Source of the DNA: Elusimicrobiota bacterium
GTDB lineage: Bacteria > Elusimicrobiota > Elusimicrobia > UBA1565 > JACRDR01
NCBI GenBank assembly: GCA_016194745.1
Contig: JACQBA010000001.1
Location: 62,001-126,000, forward strand
DNA: 64,000 nucleotides
Direction: 5' to 3'
In this document: piece after piece, positions 1 through 8,214 of the stretch
Layout: each line of letters opens with the position of its first letter
Position numbering within the stretch: position 1 is the stretch's first letter
Translations under genes and position numbers: made by a program
The notes under the pieces: generated by a model
Database searches by the model: none
Told to the model about the DNA's origin: nothing
The model's input: the letters and a program-made list of their open reading frames with translations, nothing else

Positions 1-374
1 CCCGAGCCGGGATGATACACTCTCACGCCGTCGATCTCGAAGAGAAAGCCCCGCCGGGTCATCGTGACCTTCATTCCGAGCAGCGGTTTCGTCTGGTCGG
101 CGGCGAACGGAAGCTGGTTCAGCCGAAAGCGGCAGACGCACTCGGGCGGCCCCGCCACGACCGTCTGCGCGACCGACACGCTCTCGACGTCCGGAACGGA
201 GCAATGGTCGGGGTGGTTCTCCCGCACCAGGACGACGTCGGCTTTCGGCAGATCCCCCGCGCCGGCGATGGCGCTCGGATGCACGTACACCTTGAGCCTT
301 CCGTCGATCAAGAATCCCGCCTTCCCGAGCCAGCGCGTCCTCTCGAGCAGCTTCGCCACGTTCGCGTCAGTCAT
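1..374 (-). CDS. Metallo-beta-lactamase-fold hydrolase, 3' part cut by window edge
   Basis: Reading leftward from ATG at 374, 124 residues are visible and the frame stays open to base 1. The segment VLVRENHPDHCSVPDV sits where MBL-fold hydrolases carry HxHxDH, and GVRVYHPGSG near the visible end resembles the strand before the third metal ligand in the UPF0173/UlaG-like branch. The first His of HxHxDH is Glu here (E-N-H-P-D-H), so the metal site is altered or the protein is a divergent member. It lies 14 bases after the stop of the last radical SAM gene of the operon and is probably co-transcribed. The substrate cannot be inferred. The fold call is fairly safe; activity is uncertain because of the substitution and the missing C-terminus. 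Confidence 0.6.
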   Translation of the reverse strand, partial: MTDANVAKLLERTRWLGKAGFLIDGRLKVYVHPSAIAGAGDLPKADVVLVRENHPDHCSVPDVESVSVAQTVVAGPPECVCRFRLNQLPFAADQTKPLLGMKVTMTRRGFLFEIDGVRVYHPGS

Positions 375-388
375 GTCTTCCCCCGTCC

Positions 389-1327
389 TTACCCGTTATG
401 AAACCGCTCCGCCTGATCGACGAGCCAGCGGTACTCCCACTCGCAGCGCTCCGACCGGCAGAGCTTCGGTTCGTGCCACAGCTCGAGGCCGTCGTCGAAG
501 AAGTGGCCGATCGGCTCCCACCTCTGAGTCGAGTATTCGCCGCAGCGGTAGACCATGCCGTCGTCCTCGATGCGCACGTGCTGGTACCCCGACCGGCACA
601 AGCGCCCCTTCGGAGACTCCCGGTTCAATATCTGCTGGACGAACTCCTTGTGCGGGGCGTTTGCATTCTCGCCTTCGACGCCTACCGTGGCGCCCTCGAT
701 CAGCGCCCGCTCGGCGCCGCCGTAGGCCTGCGGATACTCCCTCCCGTCGAACTGGCCTTGGAACGGGTTCACCACGAAGGTGAGCCCCGCTCCCGCGAAC
801 ATCCCGCGGTACTTCGGGACGTCCGCGAGAATATTCGGATGACCCACCAGCCGGTTGATGTAGCCGAAACCCGCGTCCTTGATCATGCGCGCCTTCTCGA
901 TGAACGGCTCCGGCGCGGTCTCCGTCGGATGAAAGCTCGTCTCGATCCGCACGCGCCGCGGGCTCACGCGGGAAAGGAACTCCTTGAGCCGCGCCGGCTC
1001 CCAGGAGAGGTTCGTGTCGAACGCGAGCCAATGAAGCTTCGAGATCGTCTCGATCATCTCGGAAAATTCGGGATAGAGCGTCGGCTCGCCTCCCGTCAGG
1101 ATGATGTTCCCCTCGCCGTACTTCTCGTGCATGCGCTCCCAGCGCGAGAGCCACTGCTCCGCGGTGAAGTAGCGGTCAACCTTCCGCCGATCGAAGTCCG
1201 AGAGGCCGTACACGCAGTACGGGCAGCGATAGTTGCACTTGCCCATGATCATCCAGAAGTACTCGACGCGCCGCAGGGCGGGCCAGCGCGGCGGAGCCGT
1301 CGGTTCGACCTGGACGTGTTGGGTCAT
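389..1327 (-). CDS. Radical SAM protein (short paralogue 1)
   Basis: This 312-residue protein has the radical SAM signature CNYRCPYC (Cys31, Cys35, Cys38), which binds the 4Fe-4S cluster that cleaves S-adenosylmethionine, and the GGEP motif (ILTGGEPTLYPEF) that contacts SAM. C-terminal cysteines (CRSGYQH, YRCGEYS, CRSERCEWEY) suggest an auxiliary cluster like SPASM/twitch enzymes. The start is ATG at 1327, overlapping the upstream stop as ATGA; a longer open frame to 1630 is only the shadow of the upstream gene. It is one of four related short radical SAM proteins here, sharing the phrase MHEKYG and a conserved GGEP region. Substrate unknown. Family assignment is certain, function is not. Confidence 0.85.
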   Translation of the reverse strand: MTQHVQVEPTAPPRWPALRRVEYFWMIMGKCNYRCPYCVYGLSDFDRRKVDRYFTAEQWLSRWERMHEKYGEGNIILTGGEPTLYPEFSEMIETISKLHWLAFDTNLSWEPARLKEFLSRVSPRRVRIETSFHPTETAPEPFIEKARMIKDAGFGYINRLVGHPNILADVPKYRGMFAGAGLTFVVNPFQGQFDGREYPQAYGGAERALIEGATVGVEGENANAPHKEFVQQILNRESPKGRLCRSGYQHVRIEDDGMVYRCGEYSTQRWEPIGHFFDDGLELWHEPKLCRSERCEWEYRWLVDQAERFHNG

Positions 1328-2406
1328 GCGTTCGGGGCCTTCACCGGGAACTTGGGATGGTTCGCCGACTGCCACAGCATGTCGACCTTGGCCTCGTAGC
1401 GCCCGGCCACCATCGGCTTCCAGCAGCTGCAGCTGAGCACGGTACACGGCTTCGGCTCGTCGAAGAGTTTGAGGTTCGGGTCCGTGATCCGCCCGAGGAT
1501 CTCGACGCCCGTATGGCAGCAGCGTCGCACCGTCCCGTCCGAGTAGATCTTCGCGTACATCTCCCCCATGTGGCAGGGGATGCCCATGAAGTTCTTGTCG
1601 TCCGGCTTCGAGTTGGCGTAGTCCTGCCACTGTTTATTGAGCGTCTTGCCGAGTTCGTCCTGCGACTTCTCGACCTGCATGCCGAGGATGCGCCGCTCCT
1701 CGTCCGTGTACCCGCCGGGATAGCGCTTGCCCTGGTAGACGCCGTTGAACGGGATGATCTTGAACAGCACGCCAGCCTTCTCGAAGAGGTCGCGGATGGC
1801 CTCGACGCGCGGGATGTCCGGCGGATACGCGACGAGCGACGCGGAAATGAGCTGATTGCCCCGCTCGCGGAGAATAAGGAGTTTCCGCAGGAAGTCCTCC
1901 GGCTTAAAGTGCTCGAGGTGGAGGCTGCCCGAGATCGCGATGCCGTCGCAGGGCACCTTCTTGATCCACTCCTCCACGTCGAAGCTCAGGTTCGTTGTGA
2001 TGTCGACCGTGTGCATCTCGAGGATCATGCCGACGAGATTGATAAAGTCGGGATAGATCGTGGGCTCGCCGCCCGCGAAGCGCACCTGCGAGCAGCCGTA
2101 GAGCTTGAACATCCTCGTCCAGATCCGGCGCCAGTCGGCGACCGGCAGCTGGAGGAACTGCGCGCTTTCGTTGTGCACCACGCAGTAGCTGCAGCGAAAA
2201 TTGCACGGGAGCATGATCTCCCAGTTCCAATGCACCTTGAACGGCGCGGCGCGCCGCGGGTACAACGGGCGATACTCGTCCTCCTTGTGCGCGATGGATT
2301 GCCCGAGAAAGCCTCGAGCGGCCTCGTCGCCCTCGGGAACGACGCCGTCCGCCGCGCCGTGCTTCTCCCCGCACCCGCCACATCCCCCCGAACCGCAGCT
2401 GCCCAT
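1324..2406 (-). CDS. Radical SAM protein with Cys/Gly-rich N-terminus (short paralogue 2)
   Basis: A 360-residue radical SAM enzyme with CNFRCSYC at Cys68/72/75 and FAGGEPTIYPDF. Compared with its paralogues it carries about 40 extra N-terminal residues starting MGSCGSGGCGGCGEKHG, with three cysteines (4, 9, 12) in a glycine-rich stretch. This could be a metal-binding tail. C-terminal cysteines (VRRCCHTG and CTVLSCSCW) are candidates for an auxiliary iron-sulfur cluster. ATG at 2406 lies 10 bases after the upstream stop; its own stop overlaps the next gene. Substrate unknown. Confidence 0.83.
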   Translation of the reverse strand: MGSCGSGGCGGCGEKHGAADGVVPEGDEAARGFLGQSIAHKEDEYRPLYPRRAAPFKVHWNWEIMLPCNFRCSYCVVHNESAQFLQLPVADWRRIWTRMFKLYGCSQVRFAGGEPTIYPDFINLVGMILEMHTVDITTNLSFDVEEWIKKVPCDGIAISGSLHLEHFKPEDFLRKLLILRERGNQLISASLVAYPPDIPRVEAIRDLFEKAGVLFKIIPFNGVYQGKRYPGGYTDEERRILGMQVEKSQDELGKTLNKQWQDYANSKPDDKNFMGIPCHMGEMYAKIYSDGTVRRCCHTGVEILGRITDPNLKLFDEPKPCTVLSCSCWKPMVAGRYEAKVDMLWQSANHPKFPVKAPNA

Positions 2407-2416
2407 GGTCCGCTCC

Positions 2417-3700
2417 TTACGCCGCCATCGCCGGTCTTTCCGTCCCCGACAAGTCCTTCACCTCGCACTCCATGCCCGCCGACGCCGCGACTTCCGCGAG
2501 CGACGTGATCCGGCCGCGCAGGACGTCCTCGGTCGCGCGGACCGCCCCGCCCCGCCACAGCACGCTCGGCTCTTGCACCTCGATCGCCCGCAGCACCACG
2601 CGGTCGAGAGCGCCCTTCGCCCTACGGAGGAAACCGAGTGTCGCCTCAAAATCCTCGTCCGCTTCCGCGGGATGGCCGACGATCAGCGTCCCGACCGTGC
2701 GGATTCCGGCCGAGCGCGTGTCGCGCAGTACGCGCTCCGTCTCGGCGACCGCGATCGGCTTACCCATCGCCTTGAGCGTCTTCGGCGAGCCGCTCTCGAG
2801 GCCGTAGACGATCTCGGCGCATCCCGCGCGCGCGAACGCTTCGAGCGCCTCCGGCGTCATGTCGGGCTTCGGCGCCGCCTGCATCCGCCACGTGATGCCC
2901 CTGCTGGGCAGACCGTTCTCCACCGCCATCTCGCTGAAGCGCACCAGGCTGTCGACGCTGCCGTTGGCCATGATGTCCGTGAATTCGACGTGCCGCCACG
3001 TCGGCTGCTGCTTGCGGGCATAGGCGATCTCGGAAAAGATGCGATCGCCGCTCTTGAACGAGTGCTTCGCCCAGCGCTCCCGCGGCGCGCAGAAATCGCA
3101 GCGCCACGGGCAGCCGCGGCTCGCCACCATCGGCAGATGCGTCGGCCGCTCGTAATCGCCCGCCCGAAAACCGGAGAAGTCCATGTAGGGCGCCAAGTCG
3201 AGGTCGAATGTGAACGGGACGGGCCTGCCCCCGCTTTTCACGCCCTCGCGCGTAGCGGCGACGACTCCGGGCAGCGCCGTCCAGTCGCCCGACGCCTCGA
3301 AAAGCCCGAGAAGCTTCGGGATCAGATCCTCGATCGGCCCGCCGACAATCGCGTCGAAACGGCTCGAGGCGAGTTCCTCGGCTCTTTCAAACTGAGAGAA
3401 GTAGGAGCCGGTCAAAACGACTTGAGCGGCCGACCTGACCGACTTCATCCGGGACGCCAATGCGAGGCTCGCGTCCTCGGCGCCGGGCGGGACCGAGAGC
3501 ACGACGACGTCCGGCCCGCCCGCGAGGACCTCGTCCGCCCATTGATCGCGGTGCCAGCCTTCCTGCTTGGAGCGGACGTTCAGATCGATCACGCGAAGGG
3601 AGTGGTTGCAGTACGCGACGCACCCGGCGAGCTGCGCGAGCTCCGTCGGCGGCATTGCGGCCGGGATGGATGGGCACTGGACGACGGCGACCTTGAGCAC
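2417..3700 (-). CDS. B12-binding-type radical SAM protein
   Basis: A 427-residue protein. The first ~150 residues form a Rossmann-like domain of the corrinoid-binding type (KVAVVQCPS start, VIDLNV, DVVVLSVPPGA), although no DxHxxG base-off motif is visible. The radical SAM core follows, with RGCPWRCDFC, a HVEFTD strand and EIVYGLESGS, typical of the class-B methyltransferase/MiaB-like family. I chose GTG at 3700 because the upstream TAG shares its G (TAGTG) and because homology-like sequence begins exactly there; the longer open frame reads out of the neighbouring gene. It is a close paralogue of the gene at 9952-11790, which links the two radical SAM operons. Confidence 0.82.
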   Translation of the reverse strand: MLKVAVVQCPSIPAAMPPTELAQLAGCVAYCNHSLRVIDLNVRSKQEGWHRDQWADEVLAGGPDVVVLSVPPGAEDASLALASRMKSVRSAAQVVLTGSYFSQFERAEELASSRFDAIVGGPIEDLIPKLLGLFEASGDWTALPGVVAATREGVKSGGRPVPFTFDLDLAPYMDFSGFRAGDYERPTHLPMVASRGCPWRCDFCAPRERWAKHSFKSGDRIFSEIAYARKQQPTWRHVEFTDIMANGSVDSLVRFSEMAVENGLPSRGITWRMQAAPKPDMTPEALEAFARAGCAEIVYGLESGSPKTLKAMGKPIAVAETERVLRDTRSAGIRTVGTLIVGHPAEADEDFEATLGFLRRAKGALDRVVLRAIEVQEPSVLWRGGAVRATEDVLRGRITSLAEVAASAGMECEVKDLSGTERPAMAA

Positions 3701-4638
3701 TAGGCGCGCACCTTTCCCTTCTCGTTCAAGAGCTTGATGTCCGTATCTTCCCAGGCGGACTGGAATTCCTTGCAGCGGCAGAAATCGACCGAGCACGGTT
3801 TGGCCGCGCGATGAAGCTCGAATCCGGGGTCGAAGATGCTGCCGATCGACATGCCCTCATACCCCAATTGACCGCAGCGGTAGACGCGCCCGTCGGCCTG
3901 GACGACCGCGTAGCGCTGGCCGGCGCCGCATATCTTCCCGTTGATCGGGATCGGATCGAGTCCGACCGTCTCGGCGCTGATATCGCTCCCGATCACGGCC
4001 TTGATCCCTGCGCGCTCGTCGGCCGTGTATGCCTGCGGATACTGGGCGTCCTTGTGGCGGCCCCAGAAGATCGCCATGTTCATGTAGACGCCGCTGTCCT
4101 TGAACCGCTCCTTGAGCTCGGCCATTCCCTTCATTTGCGGCGGGTACGCGAGAAAGCAGACGTTGGCCGTGAAGCCATGGCCCCGAAGCCGCTTCACGTT
4201 GTCCACGAACGGCTCGAACTCCCCTTGCAGGGGATGGTAGGTGCAGTCGAGCTCGACTTGCTCCGGGCTCACCCGCTCGACGAAATCGCGCATCGCATCC
4301 GATTGCGAGCAGTTGGACGTGATTTGAATGTCGTGGAGCTTCGAGACCGCCTCGATCACGTCCACGAACCTCGGATAGGTGAACGGTTCGCCCGCCGTGA
4401 TGCGAAGCTGGCATCGGCCGTACTTCTCGTGCATGCGCGTCCAGACCTCGACCCACTCCTCCGCGGTCTTATAGGTGCTCTTTTTCGCGAGTTCAGTCCA
4501 GCCGGCTTCGGTGTAGAAGCAATAGGGGCACCGGTAATTGCAGCTGTAATGCATGTCCCAGGCCAGTACGACGCGCCTCTTGGGAAGGCGCGAGGGCATG
4601 TTGAGCGCTTCGCGGGGAATCTCGGCGGTCTCGGTCAC
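3700..4638 (-). CDS. Radical SAM protein (short paralogue 3)
   Basis: A 312-residue radical SAM enzyme with CNYRCPYC at Cys33/37/40, then RITAGEPFTYPRF, in which the usual GGEP reads AGEP. Cysteines near the end (CGAGQRYAV, YRCGQLG, CSVDFCRCKEF) suggest an auxiliary cluster. GTG at 4638 overlaps the upstream stop as GTGA; another GTG three codons upstream is possible. It shares MHEKYGR and the W-D/N-x-H-x-S-C-N-Y-R-C lead-in with the gene immediately upstream, so the two are recent tandem paralogues. Function unknown. Confidence 0.82.
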   Translation of the reverse strand: MTETAEIPREALNMPSRLPKRRVVLAWDMHYSCNYRCPYCFYTEAGWTELAKKSTYKTAEEWVEVWTRMHEKYGRCQLRITAGEPFTYPRFVDVIEAVSKLHDIQITSNCSQSDAMRDFVERVSPEQVELDCTYHPLQGEFEPFVDNVKRLRGHGFTANVCFLAYPPQMKGMAELKERFKDSGVYMNMAIFWGRHKDAQYPQAYTADERAGIKAVIGSDISAETVGLDPIPINGKICGAGQRYAVVQADGRVYRCGQLGYEGMSIGSIFDPGFELHRAAKPCSVDFCRCKEFQSAWEDTDIKLLNEKGKVRA

Positions 4639-5480
4639 GGCAGCCACGCTCCCGCCTTCTCCGGAGGCTTCTCGTCGGGGATCACCTTCCACTCGTCGCA
4701 AGGGCAGAATTCGACGTCGCACGGCGCCGCCTCGGCCAGGAGCCGGAACCCGGGATCGAAAAAGTCCCCGAAGATCGCCCGGTCGCCGATCTGGCCGCAA
4801 CGCGTCACGTTTCCGTCGGGAAGGAGCAGCGCCGACTTGTGCCCCGCCCGGCACGGCATGCCCTTGTGCCGCTTGTGGGACATCCAGTCGTCCCGCATAC
4901 CCATCAGGCGCTTCTGTTCGGGCCCGTAGCCTTCCGGATATCTCACGCCCTCAAGCTCGCCGACGAAAGGGATCACCTTGAGGCTCTCTCCGATTGCGGC
5001 GAACTTCGCCACATACTCGGCCATCCGGTCGAGGAACGGCGGGTATGCCACGAAGTTGTTGCAGCCCTTAAATCCCTTCGAGCGCAGCCAGCGGGTCCTT
5101 TCGACGAAGGAGTCGATCTCATGATATTGAGGGTGAAAGCTGACCGAAACGGAGACTCGCTCCGGGTCGATCGCGGCCACGAACTCCTCCAAATGAAGCG
5201 AAGTGTTGGTCGTGACGTTGATCGGCCAATGGACCTCGCTCAGTCGGCGGATGAGCTCGACGAAGTTCGGATACGCGAAGGGCTCGCCGCCATTAATCGT
5301 CACGTAGGCGCGGCCGTACTTCTCGTGGTACGCGTTCCAGTGCGCCATCCACTCGTCGACCGTCTTGTATACGTTGCGCTTGCCGTATTCCCCCCAGTGC
5401 CCGTCGAAGAAGCAATAGGAGCACCGGTAGTTGCACGACCAATGGATGTTCCAGGTGACGCGCGTCTTGGGATCGTTCAC
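4635..5480 (-). CDS. Radical SAM protein (short paralogue 4)
   Basis: At 281 residues this is the shortest of the four paralogues. The cluster motif is close to the N-terminus: CNYRCSYC at Cys16/20/23. It is followed by TINGGEPFAYPNF. The C-terminal cysteine set (MPCRAG, VTRCGQIG, CDVEFCPCDEW) matches the other paralogues, so the auxiliary-cluster region is conserved although the rest has diverged. ATG at 5480 overlaps the upstream gene's stop by four bases. Substrate unknown. Confidence 0.83.
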   Translation of the reverse strand: MNDPKTRVTWNIHWSCNYRCSYCFFDGHWGEYGKRNVYKTVDEWMAHWNAYHEKYGRAYVTINGGEPFAYPNFVELIRRLSEVHWPINVTTNTSLHLEEFVAAIDPERVSVSVSFHPQYHEIDSFVERTRWLRSKGFKGCNNFVAYPPFLDRMAEYVAKFAAIGESLKVIPFVGELEGVRYPEGYGPEQKRLMGMRDDWMSHKRHKGMPCRAGHKSALLLPDGNVTRCGQIGDRAIFGDFFDPGFRLLAEAAPCDVEFCPCDEWKVIPDEKPPEKAGAWLP

Positions 5481-6631
5481 GGCTTCCTCAACGCCTCCCG
5501 GTATTCCTTCGCGATCTGCCTATCCTCTTTCGGCCGATGGATGACATGCGCCCGCCAATCGTTGATGCCGATCGGGTTATGGCGAGGACAGGTCTTCAGG
5601 CACCCGCCGCCGTCGCGCAGGGCCGAGCGGATCGCGCGATACGTCGGTCCGTTCCAAATCTCGGCGAACGTCTTCTCGCGCAGCGTCTCGTGAAACGCGC
5701 CGTAGACATCGCACGGTAGGACGGCGCCGTCCGGATTGATCATTACCTGGTGCCACGGTTCGATGCAGGACGCGGGCGGCCCCCCGGCGCCGGGCTCCTG
5801 CCCGAATTTGTGCGGCAGCCCCGCCTCGATCCCGACCTCCGCCGCGGCGCGGCGAGCCTCGTCGATCATTCGGTTCGCCAGGTCTTTCTTGAAGTACATG
5901 GACAGGTACTTCTGCTGGGACTCATAAATGTAGAAATACCCGGCCATGACGCGGTCGGCGCCCATCTCCTTGGCGAAGCGCACGAACTCGGGCAGCTTTT
6001 CCGCGTTGAGAGTCGTCATGACGAACATGAAATTCACCGTCACATTCTTGGAGCCCTCGCGCAGCGCCATCACGTTGCGGATGTTCTCGAGGACCCGATC
6101 ATACGCCGTGTAGCGCATCATCTGCTCGTGCGTCTCGCGGTCGGCGCCGTGAAGCGAAAGCTGCAGGGTGTATCGGCTGTCGGACCCTGCGATGAGCTCC
6201 GCGATCTCGGGCTTCAAGTGCGAGGCGTTCGTCGCGACGTATTTTCGGACGTGCGGGAATTCTTTATTGAAGAACTTCAGGATCTGCGGCGCGTCCGGCA
6301 GGCCGAGAAATTCCCCGGAACCCGTCAGAATGATCTCGTTCGCCCGCCGGAGTACGGGGATGATCTGCCGTCCATAGAGGCCGACGAACTCCTCGATACG
6401 AAACAACGGATAATCGTAACCCTTGGAGCAGAACACGCAGTCCGCATTGCAGACCGCGTTGATCTGGACGAACACGCGCTGCGGGGTGCTCGAGAGAATG
6501 ACCCGCTTCTCCTCCCACTCCTTGAAATTTAAGTCTGTATTGGCCCTTTGGAGCCGCTCGAGATGGCGGCGCTTGAGATCGGAGAGTCGGGCGTTAGCGG
6601 TTTCTAGAGTAGCGTTCACAGAGAGCGTCAT
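5477..6631 (-). CDS. Radical SAM/SPASM-type protein, first gene of operon
   Basis: A 384-residue protein with CNADCVFC at Cys61/65/68 and a SPASM-like C-terminus (CIEPWHQVMINPDGAVLPC, then CLKTCPRHN). SPASM proteins often modify ribosomal peptides or sugars. The N-terminal ~50 residues are helical and charged. It resembles the second radical SAM half of the double enzyme at 13836-16739: both have an EIxLTGxGE/KVTFTGFGE strand and a LSLHG/VSLHAS segment. It is first in its operon, about 20 bases downstream of the predicted transcription start of the promoter at 6659-6688. Confidence 0.82.
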   Translation of the reverse strand: MTLSVNATLETANARLSDLKRRHLERLQRANTDLNFKEWEEKRVILSSTPQRVFVQINAVCNADCVFCSKGYDYPLFRIEEFVGLYGRQIIPVLRRANEIILTGSGEFLGLPDAPQILKFFNKEFPHVRKYVATNASHLKPEIAELIAGSDSRYTLQLSLHGADRETHEQMMRYTAYDRVLENIRNVMALREGSKNVTVNFMFVMTTLNAEKLPEFVRFAKEMGADRVMAGYFYIYESQQKYLSMYFKKDLANRMIDEARRAAAEVGIEAGLPHKFGQEPGAGGPPASCIEPWHQVMINPDGAVLPCDVYGAFHETLREKTFAEIWNGPTYRAIRSALRDGGGCLKTCPRHNPIGINDWRAHVIHRPKEDRQIAKEYREALRKP

Positions 6632-6658
6632 CCGCGAAACTGCGCCGGCGTTGGAAAG

Positions 6659-6688
6659 AGCTTAGCCGTTCCCAGAAATGGTTGTCAA
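6659..6688 (-). promoter_or_regulatory. Sigma-70-type promoter of the first radical SAM operon
   Basis: On the minus strand TTGACA (6683-6688) is followed after 18 bases by TAAGCT (6659-6664). The -35 hexamer matches the consensus fully and the -10 keeps the T, A and final T. The predicted start is near 6652, leaving a leader of about 20 bases before ATG at 6631. Confidence 0.6.
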
Positions 6689-6771
6689 TAGTTGTTTCTG
6701 CTGTATTTTTCATCATTTTTATCATACCCGATCGACGAGACAGGCGTTGCCGCCCTGTTGCGGAGAATCTC

Positions 6772-6783
6772 TACAATGGCCCT
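6772..6783 (+). promoter_or_regulatory. -10 element placing a leaderless start at 6784
   Basis: TACAAT at 6772-6777 is followed by exactly six bases and then ATG at 6784, so transcription would begin at or next to the initiator A. TTGCCG 19 bases upstream is a possible -35. No Shine-Dalgarno sequence precedes this ATG, consistent with a leaderless message. Confidence 0.45.
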
Positions 6784-8214
6784 ATGGGTTCCTTAATAGA
6801 TTTGAACGAAGCCGCCTCCAAACGCGCTGGAAACCCCACGCCCCACCTCTCGAATCCCCGGGCGGAAGCCGAACCGCGTCTTCAGGTGGAACTCGCCCCC
6901 GAACCGGCTCCCGCGCCGGGCTTGATTCCGGCAAAAACCGCGCCCCAATCCTCGCCAACGCAGGAGAAGGATCGAACACGTATTTGGATGCTGTGCCTGT
7001 TGGCGGCGGCCGTGATCGGGATCCTTTCGGTGCTCTGGATCGCACCGCTCCGCTCGACGCCGCGAGGTCTCTCCAAGTCGCTCTTGGACCAGATCGCCCG
7101 GCTTAGGTCGCGTGTCTTCGACTGGTCGGCGAGTTTTCTGCCATGGAATCAACAGCCGGAGAAGAAGAACGTGGCTTGGGACGCTCGCCCCGGCGTCGCC
7201 CGGCACGGCGCCGATGAGGCGTCTCGCAACGGCTCTCGTCGCCGCGCCGGCGGCGTGGCGCGTTCGGAAACCAACCCAGAGACGCTGAATTTGGAGGGCT
7301 CCTTCGGCGCCCCGCTGGCTTCGCCCGGCCCGCTCCTCGGAGACACGTCGGCCGAGTCTCGCCGGCCGGACAAGCACGGCCGAACAATCTCCCCCGCGGC
7401 GGACCACTCCCGGGGCCGAGGCTATGGCGACGCGTCGGATTCCATGAGCCAAGCCGACGCGATCGCCGCGGCCGGGCAGTCGTCCGGCGACGGCGGCTTG
7501 ACCGCGGGCGACGTCGACAAGATCAAGGGCTTGCCGAAGGTCAAGGACGATTTCGCGGTCCAAGCCGTGCCCGGGGCCGGAGCGCTCGTGTTCGATCTCG
7601 GCGGCACCGGAGTCAACGCGGGCGATCACGATCTGCGCTTCGACCACGCCGGGAACGGCCGCCCTTATGTAGCGCAGGACATCGACCGAGACTCGGGAGT
7701 CCTGGTCTTCGACGCCGATCATGACGGCAACGCGGGCCGCGACGGCCGCGAGCTCTTCGGCACCGCGACGGATCTTTCAGGGAAAGGAAAGCCCAACGGC
7801 TTTCACGGCGGATTCGAAGCGCTGGAAGCGCTGGTGCGCAAGGCGGAGGGCGCCGGCGTCGTTCGGGCCGGCACGCTGAAAAGTCGCCGTCTCGGCCCCG
7901 CGGAGCTGGGAGCGTTGGCGCAAGCCTACGGACTCGGAATGCGCGTCGGCAGCCTGGGCTCCCCGCCCATATCCCTGGCCCAGGCGGGCGTGCGGGAGAT
8001 TTTTCTTCAAGACGAACGATCGGCTCGAGGGGAAGCGGCATTCGTGAGGTCCAGCGGTTCGCCCGGCCGGTACGTGGACTTCTTCCTCCAGAAGCGGCGC
8101 GACGAGACCGTCCAGACGGCGCACGCGGAGCCGAAGGTCCGCATGAAGCTCGCGCCCGTGCCATGGACGCGCGACGTGACGAAGAACAACTTGAAGGATC
8201 TGGATCGGCCTTAG
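6784..8214 (+). CDS. Membrane-anchored protein with RTX-toxin-like acidic domain
   Basis: A 476-residue protein. Residues ~1-60 are Pro/Ala-rich and cytoplasmic in character. A single membrane span follows (IWMLCLLAAAVIGILSVLW), then a low-complexity linker to about residue 225. The C-terminal part has GALVFDLGGTGV, FDHAGNG, then GVLVFDADHDGN and GRELFG. That order and spacing resembles the DLDGDG...FDxDGDG...GRELFGD domain found in RTX/hemolysin-like calcium-binding proteins, so Ca2+ binding is inferred. ATG at 6784 is preferred over upstream TTG/ATG frames because the likely promoter lies between them. It converges on the sulfatase-fold gene, sharing a four-base stop overlap. Role unknown; perhaps an adhesin-like surface protein. 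Confidence 0.6.
   Translation: MGSLIDLNEAASKRAGNPTPHLSNPRAEAEPRLQVELAPEPAPAPGLIPAKTAPQSSPTQEKDRTRIWMLCLLAAAVIGILSVLWIAPLRSTPRGLSKSLLDQIARLRSRVFDWSASFLPWNQQPEKKNVAWDARPGVARHGADEASRNGSRRRAGGVARSETNPETLNLEGSFGAPLASPGPLLGDTSAESRRPDKHGRTISPAADHSRGRGYGDASDSMSQADAIAAAGQSSGDGGLTAGDVDKIKGLPKVKDDFAVQAVPGAGALVFDLGGTGVNAGDHDLRFDHAGNGRPYVAQDIDRDSGVLVFDADHDGNAGRDGRELFGTATDLSGKGKPNGFHGGFEALEALVRKAEGAGVVRAGTLKSRRLGPAELGALAQAYGLGMRVGSLGSPPISLAQAGVREIFLQDERSARGEAAFVRSSGSPGRYVDFFLQKRRDETVQTAHAEPKVRMKLAPVPWTRDVTKNNLKDLDRP

Noticed and set aside
6678..7106. Small gene starting inside the radical SAM operon promoter
   Set aside because: The start lies within the divergent -35 region and the reading frame is a shadow of 6784-8214.
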